A stretch of DNA of 51,245 nt from CAXMST01 sp963700785 (GCA_963700785.1 CAVOYZ010000025.1:1-51245), one strand, 5' to 3'; positions 7,564 through 19,780 are shown, counted from the first letter of the stretch. Numbers and translations: made by a program. The notes: a model not told the origin generated them from the letters alone.

Positions 7564-8312
7564 TCGCCTCGGGCGGCTCCGGCATGCGCCGGGTCGGGCA
7601 CAAGGGGGCGGACCTGATTGCTCCCGGAAACAGGATCGAGAGCTTCGAGGCTGCGGTCGAGGTCGGGGTAGAGATGATCGAGTTCGACGTCCTCTGGACC
7701 GAGTCGGGCTCGCCGAGGCTTCCCGCCGCCGAGCGGACGCCGCTGGTCATCGCCCACGACTGGCACGACGCCGCCGCGCGCACCCCGATGACCCTGGATC
7801 AGGCGCTGGCTGCGTTCACCCAAGCCCCGCTCGACAGCGTCGAGATCGACTGCGACCTGAAGCTGCCCGGCCGTGAGTACGACCTGGTCGACGCGCTCCG
7901 CGAGCACGGGCTCGTCGATCGCGCGATGGTCTCGACGATGTACGTCGAGAGCCTCGCCGCGATCAGGGCGCTGGAGCCCCGGCTGCGGCTCGGCTGGACC
8001 TATCCGAAGGTGACCCGGCCCTGGGATCGGCGCCGTTGGGCGCGCCCGGCCGTGCTCGCAGCGATGGCCGCGATGCGCGCCCGGTTGCCGGGACTGGTCC
8101 AGCGCCGGGCGCCGGAGCTGGGGGCCGCCGCGGTCTGGGTCTTCCACCCGCTGATCACGCCGGCCCTGGCCCGCCGGACAGCGGCGCTGGGGGTCGAGCT
8201 GATCGCCTGGACGGTCGACGACTCCGAGCGGATCGCGGAGCTGCGCTCGTTCGGCGCGAACGGGATCGTCAGCAACGACCCGCGCCTGCTCGCGGCTCTG
8301 AACGCCACCTAG
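7560..8312 (+). CDS. Glycerophosphodiester phosphodiesterase
   Basis: 250 residues. GDPD enzymes hydrolyse glycerophosphodiesters to glycerol-3-phosphate and an alcohol. Visible landmarks are RRVGHKGADLIAPGNRIESF (catalytic His, then the N-x-x-E-S-F helix), EMIEFDVLWT with metal-binding Glu and Asp, and PLVIAHDW. The barrel closes with ELIAWTVDD and GANGIVSNDP, typical of the family. No signal peptide, so it acts in the cytoplasm on lipid-derived diesters. Its TAG stop shares the palindrome CTAG with the stop of the convergent trkH gene. Confidence 0.92.
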   Translation: MIASGGSGMRRVGHKGADLIAPGNRIESFEAAVEVGVEMIEFDVLWTESGSPRLPAAERTPLVIAHDWHDAAARTPMTLDQALAAFTQAPLDSVEIDCDLKLPGREYDLVDALREHGLVDRAMVSTMYVESLAAIRALEPRLRLGWTYPKVTRPWDRRRWARPAVLAAMAAMRARLPGLVQRRAPELGAAAVWVFHPLITPALARRTAALGVELIAWTVDDSERIAELRSFGANGIVSNDPRLLAALNAT

Positions 8313-9808
8313 CGCCGCGTCAACGCCCGCCCGAGGGCGGCGAGCAGCGCGACGACGGTGAAGATCTCGAGCCGACCCGCGAGCATCAGAAAGATCGCCA
8401 TCACCCGGCCGCCGTCGCCGAGGGCGCCGAAGTTCTCGAGGCCGCCGACCTCGCCGAGCCCGGGGCCGACGCCGTTCAGGGTCGCCGCGACGCCGCCGAT
8501 CGCGCTCGCCTCGCCGAGGCCGGCGGCGGTGAAGGCGACGACACCGAGGGCGAAGATCAGGACGTAGATCGTGAAGAAGGTCAGCACCGCGCCACGAACG
8601 TTCTCGTTGAAGACCTTGCCGCCCATCCTCAGCACGGTCACCGTTCGCGGCTCCGTCTGTCGCCGCAGCTCCTGGCTGACCGACTTGCCGATCAGGCTGA
8701 CGCGGATCACCTTCATGCCCCCGGCGGTCGAGCCCGTGCAGCCGCCGACCACCATCAGCAGCACGAGGACGATCTCCGGGAAGCCACCCCAGGTGTCGAA
8801 GTCGAGGGTCGTGAACCCGGTCGTGCTGCTCAGGCTGGTGACGGTGAAGGACGCGGCGCGGATCGCGTCGCCGGTGCCCTCGACGTCGCCGTTGCTGAGC
8901 AGGGCCACGGTCACGGCGGCGGTCCCGATCACGAGGATGCCGAGGTAGACGCGGACCTCCGCCAGCTGCGGCATCAGCGAGCGACCCTTGATCACCCGCC
9001 AGTAGAACGCGAAGTTGATCGCGGCAGCGGCCATGAAGACGATCGCGACGACCTCGATCGCGGTCGAGTCGAATGCCGCGAACGATGCGGTGTGGGTCGA
9101 GAACCCGCCGGTCGCGAGCGTCGTCATCGCGTGGTTGACCGCGTCGAAGGCGCTCATCCCGGCGATCAGGTACGCCACCCCGGCGGCGGTCGAGAGCAGC
9201 AGGTAGATGCCGCCGACGATCTTTGCCGTGTCGGCGATCCGAGGGGTCAGCCTGCCGTCGCCGATGCTCGAGGCCTCCGAGTAGAAGTACCGCTGCAGCC
9301 CCGGGGCGAGGGTGGGGGCGATCGCGACGATCAGGACGACGATGCCGACCCCGCCGAGCCACTGCATGATGCTGCGCCAGGCGAGCAGACCGTCCGGGGT
9401 GGCGTCGATGTCGTCGATCAGCGTCGACCCGGTGGTGCTGAACCCGCTCATCGCCTCGAAGTAGGCGTCGAGGGGCGAGGGGAGGACGCCGCTGATCATC
9501 AGCGGGATCGAGCCGAGCGCGGCCGCCAGGGTCCAGGCCAGCGTGATCGATCCGAGCCCGACGGTCGGTCGGGTCTCGACGTTCGCGGGCCTCGGCAGCA
9601 CCAGCAGGCCGGTCACCCCGGCCGCCAGGGCCAGCGCACCCGGGACCAGCAGCGACCCGAGATCCTCACCGTCGGCGGCCGCGCCCAGCGCCGCTGCCGC
9701 GAGCATTCCAGCCCCGCAGGCGGCGCTGGCGACGCTGGCGACGATCAGCAGCAGCGCGGCGTCGGCCCCGGTCCGAGCTGCCGTCCGACGGGGGTTGACC
9801 CGGTTCAA
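8309..9808 (-). CDS. trkH: Potassium uptake channel subunit TrkH (second copy)
   Basis: 499 residues, last gene of a trkA-trkH-trkH operon. Translation probably starts at TTG 9808, which overlaps the preceding trkH stop by 4 bases (TTGA). The four-repeat channel fold is visible: selectivity-filter loops include SGFSTTGSTL, TTLATGGFSTH, SSTTGFTTLDFD and LNGVGPGLGEVG. About 10-12 hydrophobic segments are present. It is a full-length paralogue of the neighbouring TrkH, with conserved filter glycines, so both copies look functional. TrkH works as a dimer on a TrkA ring; two tandem paralogues raise the possibility of a heterodimer. Confidence 0.92.
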   Translation of the reverse strand: MNRVNPRRTAARTGADAALLLIVASVASAACGAGMLAAAALGAAADGEDLGSLLVPGALALAAGVTGLLVLPRPANVETRPTVGLGSITLAWTLAAALGSIPLMISGVLPSPLDAYFEAMSGFSTTGSTLIDDIDATPDGLLAWRSIMQWLGGVGIVVLIVAIAPTLAPGLQRYFYSEASSIGDGRLTPRIADTAKIVGGIYLLLSTAAGVAYLIAGMSAFDAVNHAMTTLATGGFSTHTASFAAFDSTAIEVVAIVFMAAAAINFAFYWRVIKGRSLMPQLAEVRVYLGILVIGTAAVTVALLSNGDVEGTGDAIRAASFTVTSLSSTTGFTTLDFDTWGGFPEIVLVLLMVVGGCTGSTAGGMKVIRVSLIGKSVSQELRRQTEPRTVTVLRMGGKVFNENVRGAVLTFFTIYVLIFALGVVAFTAAGLGEASAIGGVAATLNGVGPGLGEVGGLENFGALGDGGRVMAIFLMLAGRLEIFTVVALLAALGRALTRR

Positions 9809-11298
9809 CTGATCGTCTTCCGGTTCCTGAACAGGGGAGCCAGCAACGCGACGACCGTGAACACCTCGAGGCGGCCGATCAGCATCAGCGCCGAGCCGAC
9901 CAGGCGACCCCCCTCGGGAATGCCGGTGAACGAGTCGGTCGCGCCGATCTCGCCGAGGCCGGGGCCGACGATGTTCAGCGTCGTCGCCGAGCCGCTGATC
10001 GCGGTGATCGGGTCGACGCCGGTGCCGGCCATCGCCAGCGACCCGATCGCGTAGACGAGCACGTAGAGGAGAAAGAAGCCGAGCACCGCGCGCCGCACCT
10101 GCTCGGAGAAGGGCCGACCGCCCATCCGCAGGACCTGGACCGCGCTCGGCTGCAGCTGGCGGTCGATCTCCTGGCGGGCCGCCTTGAACAGCAGCGAAAC
10201 CCGGATCACCTTGATCCCGCCGCAGGTCGAGCCGGCGCAGGCGCCGGTGAACATCATCATCACGATCAGCACCCGGGCGAAGTCGTTCCATCCGTCGAAA
10301 TCGCCGGTCACGTAGCCGGTGCCGGTCATCACCGTGGTGACGCTGAACGCGGCCTCGCGAACCGTCTTCGCGAAGCCCTCGACGTCACCGGCGATCAGCA
10401 GGCTGACCGTGACGGCGACGATCGCGCCGGAGAGGATCATCAGATAGGCGCGGACCTCGGCGAGCTGGGGCATCAGATCGCGGCCCTTGATCGCGCGCCA
10501 GTAGAAGGCGAAGTTCACCCCGGCGAGGATCATCACGAACAGGGCCACGAGCTCGACCCCGACCGAGTTGAAGCCGGCGATCGAGTCGGGATTGGTCGAG
10601 AAGCCGCCGGTCGCGACGGTGGTCATCGTGTGGTTGAGCGCCTCGAACGGGCTCATCCCGGTCACCTCGTAGGCGACGAACGCGAACGCCGTGAGCACGC
10701 CGTAGATCCCGGCGAGGATCTTGGCGGTGTCGATGATCCTCGGCGTCAGCCGATCGGCGGTCACCCCGGAGACCTCCGCGTAGAAGGCGCGCTGGATGCC
10801 GGTTCCCGAGACCGGGGCGATCGCGACGACGAGGACGACGATGCCGATCCCGCCGAGGTACTGCATCAGGCTGCGCCACCAGAAGATCGCGTCCGGCTGG
10901 TTGAAGTCCTCGAGCAGCGTCGCGCCGGTGGTCGTGAAGCCGCTCATCGACTCGAAGAAGGCGTCGATCGGGTTGCTGAAGGTGCCGACCAGCAGCAGTG
11001 GGATCGCGCCGACGACCGCCGCCGAGACCCACGCCAGCGTGACGGCGGCGAACCCCAGGTAGGGGCGCAGGGCGGCCGTCTCGCGCGACCGCCCGGCGGA
11101 GAGCCCGAGCCCGAGCAGGCCGCCGATCAGCACCAGTGCGCCGACCCCGGCGAAGATGCCGATCTCCTCGCCGTCCCCGATCAGCGCCAGCAGAGCGACG
11201 AGGATCATCCCGAGCCCCGCCGCGACGAGGGTGCCGCCGACGACCAGCGCGATCAGCGCCGCACCCGGCCCGACCCGCGGTAGCGGGATCGCGCTCAA
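9805..11298 (-). CDS. trkH: Potassium uptake channel subunit TrkH (first copy)
   Basis: 497 residues from a TTG that overlaps the trkA stop by 4 bases. Filter loops are visible in all four repeats: SGFTTTGATL, TTVATGGFSTN, MTGTGYVTGDFD and LNIVGPGLGEIG. The first hydrophobic segment begins at residue ~12. The family forms K+ (or Na+/K+) channels gated by TrkA with ATP/NADH. Similarity to the next gene is high throughout, showing tandem duplication followed by divergence. Confidence 0.93.
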   Translation of the reverse strand: MSAIPLPRVGPGAALIALVVGGTLVAAGLGMILVALLALIGDGEEIGIFAGVGALVLIGGLLGLGLSAGRSRETAALRPYLGFAAVTLAWVSAAVVGAIPLLLVGTFSNPIDAFFESMSGFTTTGATLLEDFNQPDAIFWWRSLMQYLGGIGIVVLVVAIAPVSGTGIQRAFYAEVSGVTADRLTPRIIDTAKILAGIYGVLTAFAFVAYEVTGMSPFEALNHTMTTVATGGFSTNPDSIAGFNSVGVELVALFVMILAGVNFAFYWRAIKGRDLMPQLAEVRAYLMILSGAIVAVTVSLLIAGDVEGFAKTVREAAFSVTTVMTGTGYVTGDFDGWNDFARVLIVMMMFTGACAGSTCGGIKVIRVSLLFKAARQEIDRQLQPSAVQVLRMGGRPFSEQVRRAVLGFFLLYVLVYAIGSLAMAGTGVDPITAISGSATTLNIVGPGLGEIGATDSFTGIPEGGRLVGSALMLIGRLEVFTVVALLAPLFRNRKTIS

Positions 11299-12647
11299 GA
11301 CGGCGCTGCGAACGCCGGCTCGACGCCCGCCAGCGTCCCGTCCACGCCGAGCATCAGGACCCGGTCCCCGGCTCTGAGCTCGGTACCGACCTGGGGGATC
11401 AGGACCTCGCCGTCGCGAAGGACCGCACCGACCCGACAGCCGCGCAGCACGCCGCCGGTCCGCCCGATCTCGCGCCCGACGATCGAGGCCCCCTCCTCGA
11501 CCTCCAGCTCGAGCGCCTCGAATCCGCTGCGCAGGAAGTGCATGGCGCGCAGCGCCCTCGTGTGGACGAAGCGGAGGATCGCCTCGGCGGTGATCAACCG
11601 CGGCGAGAAGGCCGCGTCGATGTCGAGCGCGTCGACCAGCGGCACGAACTCCTCGCGGGAGACGACCGAGAGGCAGAGGTCGGCGCCGAGCCGCTTCGCG
11701 TTCAGCGCGGCAAGCAGGTTCGCCCGGTCGTCCCCGGCTGAGGCGATGAAGGCGTCCGCCTCGCCGACGCCGCTCTGCAGCAGCGCGTCGCGCGAGACCC
11801 CCTCCTCGTGCAGCACCAGCGTCGCGCCGAGGCGCTCGGCCACCCGGCGAGCCTGCTCGGCCTCACGCTCGAGCACGGTGACGCGGACCGGCGTCGACTC
11901 GAGGATCTGTGCGAGCCGCGTCCCGATCCGGCCGCCGCCGAAGACGATGCAGCGCTTCACCGCGCGGGCCTTGCCGGCAAACCGGGCGACCGTCGGCGCG
12001 AGATGCTCGCGCGCGGCGGCGACGATCAGATGGTCGCCGGCCAGCAGCACGTCCTCGCCCTTCGCCAGCTTCGCGTTGCCGGCCCGCGTCCAGCCGACGA
12101 TGTAGGACGGCTCGAGCCGCTCGCGCTCCGACAGCGCCTTGCCGGCGAGCGGCGACTCCTCGCTGACGATCACCTCAGCGAGGCCGAGGCGACCGTCGCC
12201 GAAGTACTCGACCGAGACCGCGCCGGGCAGCAGCACCGCTTCGGCGATGTCCTTGGCGGTCGCATCATCGGGGTCGATCACGAAGTCGATCCCGAACGGC
12301 CCGCGGCTCGACTCGTCGTCCTCGTCCTCGAGGGCGAAGTCCGGGTCGCGCACCCGGGCGACGGTGGTCATCTCGGGGTTCAGCTGCTTGGCGCCCATCG
12401 CCGCGATCAGGTTGACCTCGTCGATCTGGGTGACCGCCGCCAGCAGGTCGATCCGCGCGAGGCCGATCTCCCGCAGGACCCGGGGGCTGGCGCCGTTGCC
12501 CTCGACGACGAGTGCGTCGAGCTCGCCCTCGAGCGTCCCGCAGCGTCCGGACGAGTTCTCGATGATCGTCACCTCGTGCCCGTCGGTGCCGAGCGTGCGG
12601 GCCAGGTTGACGCCGACCTCTCCGGCGCCTACGACGATTACTCGCAT
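11295..12647 (-). CDS. trkA: Trk potassium system peripheral protein TrkA
   Basis: 450 residues with the full RCK_N-RCK_C-RCK_N-RCK_C arrangement. Rossmann motifs are VIVVGAGEVGVNLA (residues 3-16) and CIVFGGGRIGTRLA (~230). Nucleotide-binding acidic residues follow the second beta strand of each half (EVTIIENS, RVTVLERE). TrkA binds NAD(H)/ATP and gates the TrkH channels encoded directly downstream. The start ATG has no clear Shine-Dalgarno; a minus-strand AAGAAT lies 6 bases upstream. Confidence 0.95.
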   Translation of the reverse strand: MRVIVVGAGEVGVNLARTLGTDGHEVTIIENSSGRCGTLEGELDALVVEGNGASPRVLREIGLARIDLLAAVTQIDEVNLIAAMGAKQLNPEMTTVARVRDPDFALEDEDDESSRGPFGIDFVIDPDDATAKDIAEAVLLPGAVSVEYFGDGRLGLAEVIVSEESPLAGKALSERERLEPSYIVGWTRAGNAKLAKGEDVLLAGDHLIVAAAREHLAPTVARFAGKARAVKRCIVFGGGRIGTRLAQILESTPVRVTVLEREAEQARRVAERLGATLVLHEEGVSRDALLQSGVGEADAFIASAGDDRANLLAALNAKRLGADLCLSVVSREEFVPLVDALDIDAAFSPRLITAEAILRFVHTRALRAMHFLRSGFEALELEVEEGASIVGREIGRTGGVLRGCRVGAVLRDGEVLIPQVGTELRAGDRVLMLGVDGTLAGVEPAFAAPS

Positions 12648-12708
12648 GCGGGGATTCTTGCGCGCCGCGCGACGGAACCGGGGGAAGCAGTCGCCACCGC
12701 AAGATGGC

Positions 12709-12714
12709 TATCCT
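12709..12714 (+). promoter_or_regulatory. -10 element TATCCT of rplY
   Basis: TATCCT lies 10 bases before ATG 12725, between the divergent trkA and rplY genes. An upstream in-frame ATG at 12704 precedes the element and is therefore unlikely to be used. Confidence 0.45.
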
Positions 12715-12724
12715 GCCGTGCCCC

Positions 12725-13435
12725 ATGGCTTCTGACCGACCGACCCTCCAGGTGGCCGAGCGCGGCACCTTCGGATCTCGCACCTCGCGACGCCTGCGTC
12801 GCGAGGGAAAGGTCCCCGGGGTCGTCTACACGGCCGGCGAGCCGGCCCGGCCGTTCGCCGTAGATGGGCGTGAAATCGCGCTCTTCCTCGGCGAGGGCCA
12901 CACGCTGTTCGATCTGCAGATCGAGGGCGAGCAGGCCGTGCCGGTGGTGGTCAAGGAGGAGCAGCGTCACCCGGTCCGCGGTGAGCTGATCCACATCGAC
13001 TGCCACCAGGTCGACCTCAAGCAGTCGATCCAGGCCGAGGTCGCGATCGAGCTCGAGGGCACCGAGGACGCCCCGGGCGTCAAGGAGGGCGGCATTCTCG
13101 AGCACGTGACCCGCGAGACCACGGTCGAGGCCCTGCCCGCCGACATCCCGGAGCGGATCGTGGTCGATGTCTCGGCGATGGTGATCGGCGACACCCTGCA
13201 GCTCTCGGTCGTCACCCCGCCGGACGGAGTCAAGCTGATGGCCGAGAACCCCGACGAGGTGACGCTCGCGACCCTGAACCCGCCGCGGATCGAGGAGGAG
13301 CCCGAGCCCGAGCTCGAGGAGGAGGCCGAGCTGATCGGCGAGGAGGGCGAGGAGCCCGCCGAGGGCGAGCCGGAGGCCGAGGGCGAGGCCGGCGAGGGTG
13401 CCGGGGACTCCGGCGACGGCGGCGACGAGGACTAG
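12725..13435 (+). CDS. rplY: 50S ribosomal protein bL25, Ctc form with acidic tail
   Basis: 236 residues. The N-terminal half matches bL25 (TFGSRTSRRLRREGKVPGVV and the 5S rRNA-binding barrel). The C-terminal TL5/Ctc domain follows (EGTEDAPGVKEGG, VEALPADIPERIVVDVS, VVTPPDGVKL). After residue ~190 comes an unusually long Glu/Gly/Pro-rich acidic tail of about 45 residues. Such tails occur in other actinobacterial Ctc proteins. It is directly upstream of pth, its usual neighbour. Confidence 0.95.
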   Translation: MASDRPTLQVAERGTFGSRTSRRLRREGKVPGVVYTAGEPARPFAVDGREIALFLGEGHTLFDLQIEGEQAVPVVVKEEQRHPVRGELIHIDCHQVDLKQSIQAEVAIELEGTEDAPGVKEGGILEHVTRETTVEALPADIPERIVVDVSAMVIGDTLQLSVVTPPDGVKLMAENPDEVTLATLNPPRIEEEPEPELEEEAELIGEEGEEPAEGEPEAEGEAGEGAGDSGDGGDED

Positions 13436-13441
13436 CCCCCG

Positions 13442-14077
13442 ATGCGCCTCTTGGGCCGCCGCAAGGCGGGCGCCGGCGCCCGGACCCCCGTCGTGGACGC
13501 CCTGATCGTCGGGCTCGGCAACCCGGGCGATCGCTACGCGGGCACCCGTCACAACGTCGGCTTCGAGGTCGCCGAGGCGCTCTCGTCGCGCTGGCAGCTG
13601 CCGCGGGCGAAGAAGAAGTTCGGCGGCCTGATCACCGACGGGCGAGTCGCGCCCGCTGCGGCGCGAGTCGCGATCCTGCTTCCCCAGACCTTCATGAACG
13701 AGTCCGGCTCGGCGGCGGGGCCGGCCCGCGGGTCCCTCGGGCTGCCCCTCGAGCGGGTGGTGGCGATCCACGATGAGATCGACCTCCCGTTCGGCGAGGT
13801 GCGCTCGAAGCTCGGCGGCGGCGTGGCCGGCCACAACGGCCTCAAGAGCCTCGACCGTGGGCTTGGATCGCGCGAGTTCTGGCGGGTCCGGGTCGGGGTC
13901 GGGCGCCCTGATTCGACCGATCCGGAGATCGTCTCGCGCTACGTCCTGGGACGGTTCAAGGAGAGCCGCGAGCAGGTTCGCGATCTGATCGAGCGGGCCG
14001 CGGAGGAGACCGAGCGCCTGATCGAGCGGATCGCCGAGTCCGCTCCGGCTCAGGGCTCCGGGGAGCCGGATGGCTGA
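13442..14077 (+). CDS. pth: Peptidyl-tRNA hydrolase
   Basis: 211 residues. The enzyme releases peptides from prematurely dropped peptidyl-tRNAs. The motif LIVGLGNPGDRYAGTRHNVG carries catalytic His37, with the conserved Asn of QTFMNESG and Asp of HDEIDLPFGEV also present; GGGVAGHNGLKSL is the substrate-binding loop. The first ~18 residues are a basic extension. Six bases separate it from rplY, and its end overlaps the next gene by 8 bases. Confidence 0.96.
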   Translation: MRLLGRRKAGAGARTPVVDALIVGLGNPGDRYAGTRHNVGFEVAEALSSRWQLPRAKKKFGGLITDGRVAPAAARVAILLPQTFMNESGSAAGPARGSLGLPLERVVAIHDEIDLPFGEVRSKLGGGVAGHNGLKSLDRGLGSREFWRVRVGVGRPDSTDPEIVSRYVLGRFKESREQVRDLIERAAEETERLIERIAESAPAQGSGEPDG

Positions 14078-14795
14078 GGCGCTGACCCGATACGCCGTCG
14101 ACCCCGATGGGGTTGCGCTCCTGCAGCTCGACCGCCCCGACCGGCGCAACGCGATCAACACCGCGATGCTGGTCGAGTTGCTCGGCCATCTCGAGTCCGC
14201 GCGAGACGATGGGGAGGTGCGGGTGCTGGTCCTCTCGTCGACCGATCACATGGGGCTCTCCGCCGGGGCCGACATCAGGGAGGAGCTCGACCGCGACGGT
14301 GCGATCCGGAAGATGGAGCTGTTCGCGCAGCTATATGACGAGCTCACCGGGTTCCCGCGGCCGACCGTCGCCGCCTGCCACGGAGCCTGCGTCGGCGGTG
14401 GCGCCGAGATCGCGGTCGCCTGCGACCTCCGGGTCGGCGGCTCGAACCTTCGCCTCCGGTTTCCCGGGGCCGGGCTCGGCGTGCCGGTCGGCCCCGCCAG
14501 ACTGGTCACGCTCTGTGGCCTCTCGGTCGCCAAGTACCTGCTGCTCACCTCGAAGGAGGTTGCCGCCGACGAGGCCCTGCGCTGGGGCCTCGTCCACCGC
14601 GTCGCGCCGGCGCAGGCCACCGAGCAGGCGGCGCTGACGCTGGCGGCCCAGGTCGCCGAGCACCCACCGGAGTCGGTCGCGAGGATCAAGCGGATGCTGC
14701 ATGACTGGGACGGTGTGGTTGAGCGCTCGAGGTCCGAGGGTGAGGGCCAGGTCACCTGGCAGAGCGAGGGCCCCGGTCTCGGCTACGCCGAGTGA
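14070..14795 (+). CDS. Enoyl-CoA hydratase/isomerase family protein
   Basis: 241 residues. Crotonase-fold signs are LDRPDRRNAINTAML, the oxyanion-hole segment LSAGADIRE and the second one, CHGACVGGGAEIAVACDLR. In the position of the hydratase catalytic Glu pair the protein has GLGVPVGP rather than the usual GIxPxxG with Glu, so it may be an isomerase or hydrolase rather than a hydratase. Its last codons and stop lie inside the first copy of the 60-base repeat described next. Confidence 0.85.
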   Translation: MAEALTRYAVDPDGVALLQLDRPDRRNAINTAMLVELLGHLESARDDGEVRVLVLSSTDHMGLSAGADIREELDRDGAIRKMELFAQLYDELTGFPRPTVAACHGACVGGGAEIAVACDLRVGGSNLRLRFPGAGLGVPVGPARLVTLCGLSVAKYLLLTSKEVAADEALRWGLVHRVAPAQATEQAALTLAAQVAEHPPESVARIKRMLHDWDGVVERSRSEGEGQVTWQSEGPGLGYAE

Positions 14796-14897
14796 ACGCT
14801 TTTCGGGCCCGCCACCCCCCGAAACGTGCACCCGCTGCCTCGGCCAGCCGAGTGAACGCTTTTCGGGCCTGCCACCTCCCGAACCGTGCACCCGCTG
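14787..14897 (+). repeat. Two tandem 51-base hairpin repeats, period 60
   Basis: Copies at 14787-14837 and 14847-14897 differ at only four positions. Each begins with GCCGAGTGA, so the stop of the enoyl-CoA hydratase gene is part of copy 1. Each folds into a hairpin: in copy 1, 14792-14807 pairs with 14818-14831 in 13 of 14 positions with a 2-base bulge, and a 10-base loop. Copy 2 keeps the same fold with one more mismatch. It may be a terminator pair before mfd or a dispersed genomic repeat. Confidence 0.8.
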
Positions 14898-14935
14898 GCC
14901 TGAGAGCCGCCCGGCGGGCCGCGGGTGGCGATCCC

Positions 14936-14941
14936 TAAGAT
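14936..14941 (+). promoter_or_regulatory. -10 element TAAGAT upstream of mfd
   Basis: TAAGAT is followed by ATG 14988 after 46 bases. The GTG at 14925 lies upstream of it, so 14988 is the preferred start. Confidence 0.35.
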
Positions 14942-14987
14942 CCGGCGCCGCCGGGCCACCGCCCGGTCGCTTCTGTTGTCCGCTCCG

Positions 14988-18377
<3,390 letters not shown>

Positions 18378-18419
18378 GACGAGCGGCCCGAGGGCTATCC
18401 GCAGGCCTTCCCGGACCGC

Positions 18420-18425
18420 TATCCT
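18420..18425 (+). promoter_or_regulatory. -10 element TATCCT of the foldase gene
   Basis: TATCCT sits 9 bases before GTG 18435. Another TATCC occurs 25 bases upstream, but its spacing does not fit a start codon. Confidence 0.4.
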
Positions 18426-18434
18426 CCCGGCCTC

Positions 18435-19772
18435 GTGGCAGGACTAGCGCCCTCAAAAAAGCGCCTCGTGGCGCTCGTGCTGGCCCTCGGTCTGGCGATC
18501 GCCGTGATTCTCGTCGCGGCGACCATCGGCCTGGGGCGCCCCGGCGTGCCCTCGGGAGCCGTCGCAATCGTCGACGGCGTCGACGGCGGCACCGTCAGCG
18601 ACGCGGACTACCAGCGCGGCATCGATCAGGCCTCGGCCCGCCTCGGGCTCGACCAGCCGCCGGAGCCGGGATCGGCCGAGTTCCAGCAGGTCAACGACGA
18701 GGCGATGCAGGACCTGCTCCTGGCGATCTGGGCGGAGGGCGAGGCCGCCGACCGCGGCATCGAGGTGTCCGATCAGGACGTCCAGGACGAGCTCGATCAG
18801 GTCCAGGCCGGCTTCCAGAACGAGCGCGAGTTCGCCCGCGTCGTCCGGCAGTCGAACTTCTGCAGCGAGGAGGAGATCGCCGCCGACACGCCGCCCGCCG
18901 AGTGCGCCGACGTGGTCGAACAGGGCCGGTTGCTCGCCCTGCAGCGCAAGCTCTCCGAGGATTTCGCCACCGAGCCGAACGTCACCGACGCTGAGATCGA
19001 GCGCTTCTACGACGCCAACCAGGAGAGCTTCGCGACCCCCGCGACGCGGAGCGTGCGGGTGATCCTGAACGAGGACGAGGCGAAGGTCGAGGCCGCCCAG
19101 GCGGACCTCGAGGGCCTCGGCCCCGACGACGCCGGCTTCGCCAAGGCCTGGGAGAAGGCCGCGAAGCAGTACTCGCAGGACCAAGCCTCCAAGGATCGCG
19201 GTGGCCTGCTCGAGAATCTCGTCGAGGGTCAGGGAGACCCGCAGCTCGACGAGCAGGTGTTCAGCGCGTCCGAGGGCGAGCTGGTCGGCCCGTTCGAGAC
19301 CGATCGCGGCTTCTATGTGATCGAGGTCGTCGACTCGACGCCGGCGAGTACCCAGTCGCTCGAGGAGGCGAGCCCGACGATCGAGCAGCAGCTGGTCGCG
19401 GCCCGCCAGCAGGCCGACCAGGCCGAGGTCCAGAACGACTTCCTCAACAAGTGGACCCGGCGCACTCAGTGCATCGAGCGGGTCGCGATGCAGTTCTGCT
19501 CCGGCTACGTCGCACCCGAGCCGGAGCCGATCGCCGGACAGCCGGCCGCGCCCGAGCCCGCGCCCGTCAACTCGACCAGCCCGATCGAGCCCGGGACCTC
19601 GACCCTGAGCGCCGACGGCTCGACCCAGTCCGGCCTGCCGCAGGGTCCCAGGGTGCCGCTGCCGGAGAACCCGGATGCGGGGACCGGCCTGCCACCCGGC
19701 GCGGTTCCGGTCGGCCCCGACGGGGCTCCGGTGGCTCCAGGCGCGCAGACCGCACCCCCGCCGGCCCCCTAG
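18435..19772 (+). CDS. Membrane-anchored SurA/PrsA-like peptidyl-prolyl isomerase
   Basis: 445 residues from GTG. A single hydrophobic segment (about 10-33) anchors the protein, with the rest outside. Residues ~55-190 resemble a SurA N-terminal chaperone helix bundle with a Cys pair (FCSEEE and AECAD). The parvulin domain (~195-300) shows RSVRVIL, KDRGGLLENLVEGQGDP and VGPFETDRGFYVIEVVD. The C-terminal ~95 residues are a Pro/Ala/Glu-rich tail. Family role: folding of exported proteins. It sits between mfd and mazG, with mazG starting 8 bases after its stop. Confidence 0.85.
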   Translation: MAGLAPSKKRLVALVLALGLAIAVILVAATIGLGRPGVPSGAVAIVDGVDGGTVSDADYQRGIDQASARLGLDQPPEPGSAEFQQVNDEAMQDLLLAIWAEGEAADRGIEVSDQDVQDELDQVQAGFQNEREFARVVRQSNFCSEEEIAADTPPAECADVVEQGRLLALQRKLSEDFATEPNVTDAEIERFYDANQESFATPATRSVRVILNEDEAKVEAAQADLEGLGPDDAGFAKAWEKAAKQYSQDQASKDRGGLLENLVEGQGDPQLDEQVFSASEGELVGPFETDRGFYVIEVVDSTPASTQSLEEASPTIEQQLVAARQQADQAEVQNDFLNKWTRRTQCIERVAMQFCSGYVAPEPEPIAGQPAAPEPAPVNSTSPIEPGTSTLSADGSTQSGLPQGPRVPLPENPDAGTGLPPGAVPVGPDGAPVAPGAQTAPPPAP

Positions 19773-19780
19773 CCCGGCCG

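Noticed and set aside
8036..10054. 672-aa plus-strand ORF across the trkH genes
   Set aside because: Its sequence is His/Asp/Arg-rich without any domain, and it is antisense to two clearly conserved channel genes; long antisense ORFs are normal at this GC content.
14787..14897. CRISPR array
   Set aside because: Only two units, the spacer is a constant 9 bases and the units are whole hairpins; no cas genes nearby.
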